From a virus: a DNA stretch of 26,659 nt. The notes under the pieces are model-generated. The model ran no database searches and had not been told where the DNA came from. It saw only the letters and a list, made by a program, of their open reading frames with translations. The stretch covers positions 1 through 26,659 of the IMG/VR virus record IMGVR_UViG_3300037189_014662, one strand, 5' to 3'. The position numbers and the translations under genes are program-made. Shown here one piece after another: positions 23,746-26,659 of this stretch; position 1 is the stretch's first letter; each line of letters starts with the position of its first letter.

Positions 23746-23871
23746 TTGTCCTACTCCTCCGATCCATATGCCCATTTATGGATTTGCGACTGGTGTAAAA
23801 AACACTACGTGGTTCCGCAACTTGCTAGGGACTGCGAGGATAAACACTTAAAAGAAAACTCTGTACAATAG
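23746..23871 (+). CDS. Mini zinc-finger protein with TTG start
   Basis: 41 residues read from TTG: LSYSSDPYAHLWICDWCKKH then YVVPQLARDCEDKHLKENSVQ. C14-x2-C17 and C30-x3-H34 make a C2CH zinc finger. No ATG or GTG is available in frame; AAAGGG lies eight bases upstream, inside a hairpin (GAAGT / ACTTC around ACC / GGT). The last codons overlap the -10 box TACAAT of the next gene. Start codon choice is uncertain. Confidence 0.5.
   Translation: MSYSSDPYAHLWICDWCKKHYVVPQLARDCEDKHLKENSVQ
23864..23869 (+). promoter_or_regulatory. -10 box for a leaderless structural-operon gene
   Basis: TACAAT with six bases before the GTG at 23876. The -35 position (TAAACA) is weak, so an activator may be needed. 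This is a candidate late promoter. Confidence 0.5.
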
Positions 23872-23875
23872 AGCA

Positions 23876-24355
23876 GTGAAGTCGTTACCTGACTATGAGA
23901 TTAAGTATCTAAACGCGTTTCCCTACCCCCCAACGCGCCGACTAGCCGCGCTTCGCGCAAAGGGGTGGTCTTTGTCCGTTCTCGGCAAGGCACTAAACCC
24001 TCCGCGCTCAAAGGCTACTATCCATAACTGGACTGCAACCGAGGAAATTTTTGATTTTACAGAGCCATTCCCACTTCCTCAGAAAGCCCCTATCCCAGCC
24101 CATCCCCTGGCTCCTCTAGTTCCCCTAGAAACTATCCCTGAACTCCAGCGACTAGTACCTTTGGCCCAGAGATACCGCTCTAGAACCCCAAAAAACTCAA
24201 TTTATGCCGAATCTAACGAGAAGTTGACAGAATTAGCCGTTTCATTATACCTAAGAGGGATTCCAGTAAGCGCTATCGCAAATGCAGCACAAGTTTCTAA
24301 CCGAGCAATGTACCGTAGAGTTAGTAAAGGATTAGGAAAACACCATAATGACTGA
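23876..24355 (+). CDS. Double-HTH protein at the head of the structural operon; possible small terminase subunit
   Basis: 159 residues, GTG start, probably leaderless. Residues 25-52 (LRAKGWSLSVLGKALNPPRS, KATIHNW) and 127-150 (RGIPVSAIANAAQVSNRAMY) are two helix-turn-helix segments, separated by a Pro-rich linker (FPLPQKAPIPAHPLAPLVPL). Small terminase subunits have an N-terminal HTH and this is the usual genomic place, but two HTHs also fit a regulator, and the 17308 protein has the same plan. It overlaps the next gene by eight bases. Confidence 0.6.
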   Translation: MKSLPDYEIKYLNAFPYPPTRRLAALRAKGWSLSVLGKALNPPRSKATIHNWTATEEIFDFTEPFPLPQKAPIPAHPLAPLVPLETIPELQRLVPLAQRYRSRTPKNSIYAESNEKLTELAVSLYLRGIPVSAIANAAQVSNRAMYRRVSKGLGKHHND

Positions 24356-24659
24356 TGAAACCGCCCAAGTTTGTGTAGTTTGGTACAACGCTGACCGTAA
24401 AACCAACCCACAATCTCGTTATTTACAAGCACTTTCTACAGATTCTAAGCCAATTACCCCTTTATCCTTTGATATTACTAGTTTAAGTGCCTTAGATTCC
24501 TTTAAAAACGCCATTTTTGTTGCTTCAGAGGCCGATTTATTTAAAAATCTACCTATTTCTAGCAGAAAAGTTCCACTTATTATGCCAGTCCAGGTTGCTC
24601 GGCAACTTCTAGGATGGCAAAACTTTGTGTCAGCACCAGCCCCGAAGGGAGCCCTATAA
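24348..24659 (+). CDS. Unknown protein in the structural operon
   Basis: 103 residues, ATG inside the end of the double-HTH gene. Mixed alpha/beta sequence (VCVVWYNADRKTNPQSRYLQ, then NAIFVASEADLFKNLPISSR, then RQLLGWQNF). No motif is recognised. Overlap with the upstream gene and two bases to the next imply one operon leading to the portal gene. Confidence 0.6.
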   Translation: MTDETAQVCVVWYNADRKTNPQSRYLQALSTDSKPITPLSFDITSLSALDSFKNAIFVASEADLFKNLPISSRKVPLIMPVQVARQLLGWQNFVSAPAPKGAL

Positions 24660-24661
24660 AA

Positions 24662-25051
24662 ATGGCAGAAAGCAGTCCAGCACGCACTTTTGATGTATTT
24701 CCAGCAAATGTTGTTATCTGCCCTGAAAACTCTATTGACTTGCTCGATCCAGAAAGTGTTATGGCATCACGGCATCACGGGATTTCAGGGGCAAAATACA
24801 TAGAAACAGCCAGAGTTATCGCATCTTCGGGCATTGTCTATATAGGTGCTGATTCATCCACAGGCCCGGTTGTAATTTTTAGTGAAGCTTTTACTCAGCA
24901 AAACAGAGAAACTAACTCCACTACCCGTTTTGTCACAGGATCTGGGAAAATTATTGCCGTTTCCAAAGACAGAGGTTGTGGGTGTGGCTCGCGTCTAAAG
25001 AACTGGTCACCTATAACCTCTGTAAGTAGAGCAAATCGAAAGGACATTTAA
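24662..25051 (+). CDS. Unknown protein in the structural operon
   Basis: 129 residues from the ATG at 24662 (AAGGGAG is ten bases upstream); an in-frame ATG at 24614 lies inside the previous gene and has no better ribosome site. Beta-rich: FPANVVICPENSIDLLDPES, SGIVYIGADSSTGPVVIFSE. The end has a Cys cluster (DRGCGCGSRL) followed by a basic tail. The stop overlaps the next ATG. No family is recognised. Confidence 0.6.
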   Translation: MAESSPARTFDVFPANVVICPENSIDLLDPESVMASRHHGISGAKYIETARVIASSGIVYIGADSSTGPVVIFSEAFTQQNRETNSTTRFVTGSGKIIAVSKDRGCGCGSRLKNWSPITSVSRANRKDI

Positions 25052-25347
25052 TGTCTGACATTAATTTTATTACTTTTATTATCCTTGCACTAGCAACGTA
25101 TCGCGTTACTAGGTTCTTTACGACAGACCATCTCTTTAATGGCCCGAGAGAAAAGATTTTTAATCGGTTTAACCCATCTGAATCAAAAATAGGATATCTA
25201 TTCACTTGCGAGTGGTGTATGAGCATTTGGGTCGGATTGGGTTTTGTTTTTTGGTATACAATTAGTCAAGAAATTACTTGCTTTTTTGCAATAGCTTTTG
25301 CTCTATCTGCAGTAGCAAGTTTGTTGTCCGCATACGAGAATAAATAA
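25051..25347 (+). CDS. DUF1360 family membrane protein
   Basis: 98 residues, ATG overlapping the previous stop, AAAGGA nearby. Pattern: ILALATYRVTRFFTTDHLFNGPREKIFNRF, then GYLFTCEWCMSIWVGLGFVFW and a last hydrophobic helix. The 'LATYR(V/L)TR(L/F)xxxD...PxR', 'C-x-W-C-x-S-(I/V)-W' and final Ala-rich helix are the DUF1360 signature. The protein should span the membrane three times. It is commonly found beside the portal or terminase gene in actinophages; function unknown. Confidence 0.85.
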   Translation: MSDINFITFIILALATYRVTRFFTTDHLFNGPREKIFNRFNPSESKIGYLFTCEWCMSIWVGLGFVFWYTISQEITCFFAIAFALSAVASLLSAYENK

Positions 25348-25390
25348 ATGTTCATCTCGTATTCCGCAGCGTTAAAGACAAGGAGCAACA

Positions 25391-26659
25391 GTGGGCGTAT
25401 TTAGCCGAGATAATGTAGAACCAACCCGTTCTACACGAACTGCTACTAGCCCCTCGGGTGCCTTTGTTTCCGGTCAAGCGCAAGCACTTCCCTACACCGC
25501 TATACGCTCTCTCACCGCTGCTGCAACCCAGATCCGAGTAGGCGACAAGGCAGAATTTGAACAGTTTAAGAGTCGTCGATCTGCAAACTCTTCTGCGTGG
25601 CAATCCGAGGCCTGGGAATATTACGACGCAATTGGCGAAATAAAGTACGCATTTAATCTTGTTGCAAGTGTTATCTCGCGTATCCGAATTTACGCGGCTG
25701 TTGTAGAAAATCCTGCAGAAGCCCCTACATCAGTTCGCACAACAAGCAACATTGATCCAAGTCTTGCTTCTGCTGCTGAACGTGCACTAAGTCGCCTTGA
25801 TTCCGCTTACGGTGGTCAGGCTGGACTTCTGCGCGATGCCGCTCTCAATCTTTCCGTTGCTGGCGAATGCTACTTAGTACAAGTTCCAGAACGTCCAGGA
25901 TATGGAATTCCAGAATCTTGGGATATTAAATCTGTAGACGAAGTTCTTGCTGGACAAAAAGGTGGCTACAGCCTTATTGGTCGCCGCGAACAATCAACAA
26001 GTACTGGCTACAGCGGCAACAACGGCGGACAGGGTATGCAACTTAACAACAACGCTTTTGTTGGTCGCATTTGGCGGGCACACCCACGCTACTCAGACGA
26101 AGCAGATTCATCATTACGCGGTCTACTAGATCTTTGCGCCGAACTTCTACTTCTTAACCGTACTTTCCGCGCAACAGCACGCTCACGCCTAAACGCTGGC
26201 GCTTTGTATATTCCAGATGGTCTAGCAGTTTCCTCTGGCGCAGCTCCTGACTACCCTTACGCAGATGATTCTGATTTAGATCCAGCGATGCTTGCCGAAG
26301 AACAGCAAGATGATTTTGAAGAGCAACTTATCGACGCGATGACAACTCCTATTAAGGATGAGGATTCAGCAAGCGCAGTTGTTCCACTTATTATTCGTGG
26401 TCCTGCAGAACTTGGCGATGCTATAAAGCAGTTCAAGTTTGAGCGTTCTTTTGATGCAACTCTTGTTCAGCGTGCCGACCGCGTTCTAGAACGTATTCTG
26501 CAGGGCATAGACGTGCCTAAGGACATTATTACCGGTCTTGCTAATGTCAAGTACTCAAATGCGTTACAAATCGATGAGACGCTTTACAAGACCCATATCG
26601 AACCTCTTATGCTTTTGATTGCAGACGCACTTACCGTTGTCTACTTACGCCCTTACTTA
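25391..26659 (+). CDS. Phage portal protein (3' end outside window)
   Basis: Open from a GTG at 25391 (AAGGAGC five bases upstream) to the last base, 423 codons so far. Diagnostic stretches are 'AWEYYDAIGEIKYAFNLVAS' (a helix of the clip/wing region), 'VAGECYLVQVPE', 'WRAHPRYSDEADSSLRGLLD', 'RATARSRLNAGALYIPDG', and 'GLANVKYSNALQIDETLYKT' followed by HIEPLMLLIADALTV. These are the blocks of the large actinophage portal family. Portals form a dodecameric ring at a capsid vertex, through which DNA is packed and to which the tail binds. Capsid and protease genes should follow beyond the window. Confidence 0.92.
   Translation, partial: MGVFSRDNVEPTRSTRTATSPSGAFVSGQAQALPYTAIRSLTAAATQIRVGDKAEFEQFKSRRSANSSAWQSEAWEYYDAIGEIKYAFNLVASVISRIRIYAAVVENPAEAPTSVRTTSNIDPSLASAAERALSRLDSAYGGQAGLLRDAALNLSVAGECYLVQVPERPGYGIPESWDIKSVDEVLAGQKGGYSLIGRREQSTSTGYSGNNGGQGMQLNNNAFVGRIWRAHPRYSDEADSSLRGLLDLCAELLLLNRTFRATARSRLNAGALYIPDGLAVSSGAAPDYPYADDSDLDPAMLAEEQQDDFEEQLIDAMTTPIKDEDSASAVVPLIIRGPAELGDAIKQFKFERSFDATLVQRADRVLERILQGIDVPKDIITGLANVKYSNALQIDETLYKTHIEPLMLLIADALTVVYLRPYL

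Noticed and set aside
24614-24661. Upstream start for the 24662 gene
   Set aside because: It lies inside the previous gene without a good ribosome site, whereas 24662 has AAGGGAG and begins just after the previous stop.
1-26659. tRNA, tmRNA and rRNA genes
   Set aside because: No acceptor-stem/T-loop combination with a GTTCRA-type loop and correct spacing was found, even in the structured spacers at 2240, 12977 and 17100.
1-26659. CRISPR array
   Set aside because: The dispersed motifs are short and irregularly spaced; there are no regular direct repeats with equal spacers.

Overview
The window looks like part of a tailed phage (Caudoviricetes) or prophage genome of moderate G+C. An actinobacterial host is likely but not proven. 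The pointers are an r1t-like holin, an actinophage-type portal protein, a DUF3846 protein, a proteasome beta/HslV-like hydrolase, frequent GTG starts and several apparently leaderless genes. No integrase, recognisable immunity repressor, polymerase, large terminase or tRNA is visible.

Layout. (1) 1-2202: end of the late region, with the C-terminus of a glycosyltransferase, a holin with a lysine-rich tail, and a zinc-motif/helical protein that may be terminase-related. (2) 2203-2790: gene-free DNA with a possible small RNA, a terminator and short repeats. (3) 2791-6547: small genes of mostly unknown function, including a Cro/CI-type HTH protein and a zinc-ribbon protein. (4) 6669-10074: the largest non-structural block, a MoxR-type AAA+ ATPase followed by a VWA protein that also carries HExxH, preceded by a 161-residue unknown; the two transcription units start with near-identical leader sequence. 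(5) 10282-19752: about 25 short, mostly acidic genes. Many look like widespread phage 'conserved hypothetical' families. Also here are a double-HTH protein and the proteasome-like hydrolase. (6) 19792-23306: mixed strands, with five leftward genes (one WGR domain, two zinc-ribbon-like) interleaved with a dual-specificity phosphatase and small membrane proteins. (7) 23307-23745: gene-free strand switch. (8) 23746 to the end: start of the structural operon, with a zinc finger, a double-HTH protein, two unknowns, a DUF1360 membrane protein and the 5' 423 codons of the portal gene.

Regulation is the most striking aspect. About 30 promoters can be read by eye. Sixteen share TGTCAG at a fixed 10 bases upstream of the -10 box, often forming TGACA-AA-TGTCA with the -35 box. 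Many leaders carry a short hairpin whose stem differs from gene to gene while the loop stays AAGGG-like. A separate asymmetric motif, GAGGTAAAAA, occurs 19 times exactly, 15 of them in the rightward direction. It lies mostly in spacers between a terminator and the next promoter, reminiscent in layout of cluster A mycobacteriophage stoperators. Strong terminators separate many one- or two-gene units, so much of the early region is organised as individually promoted small genes.
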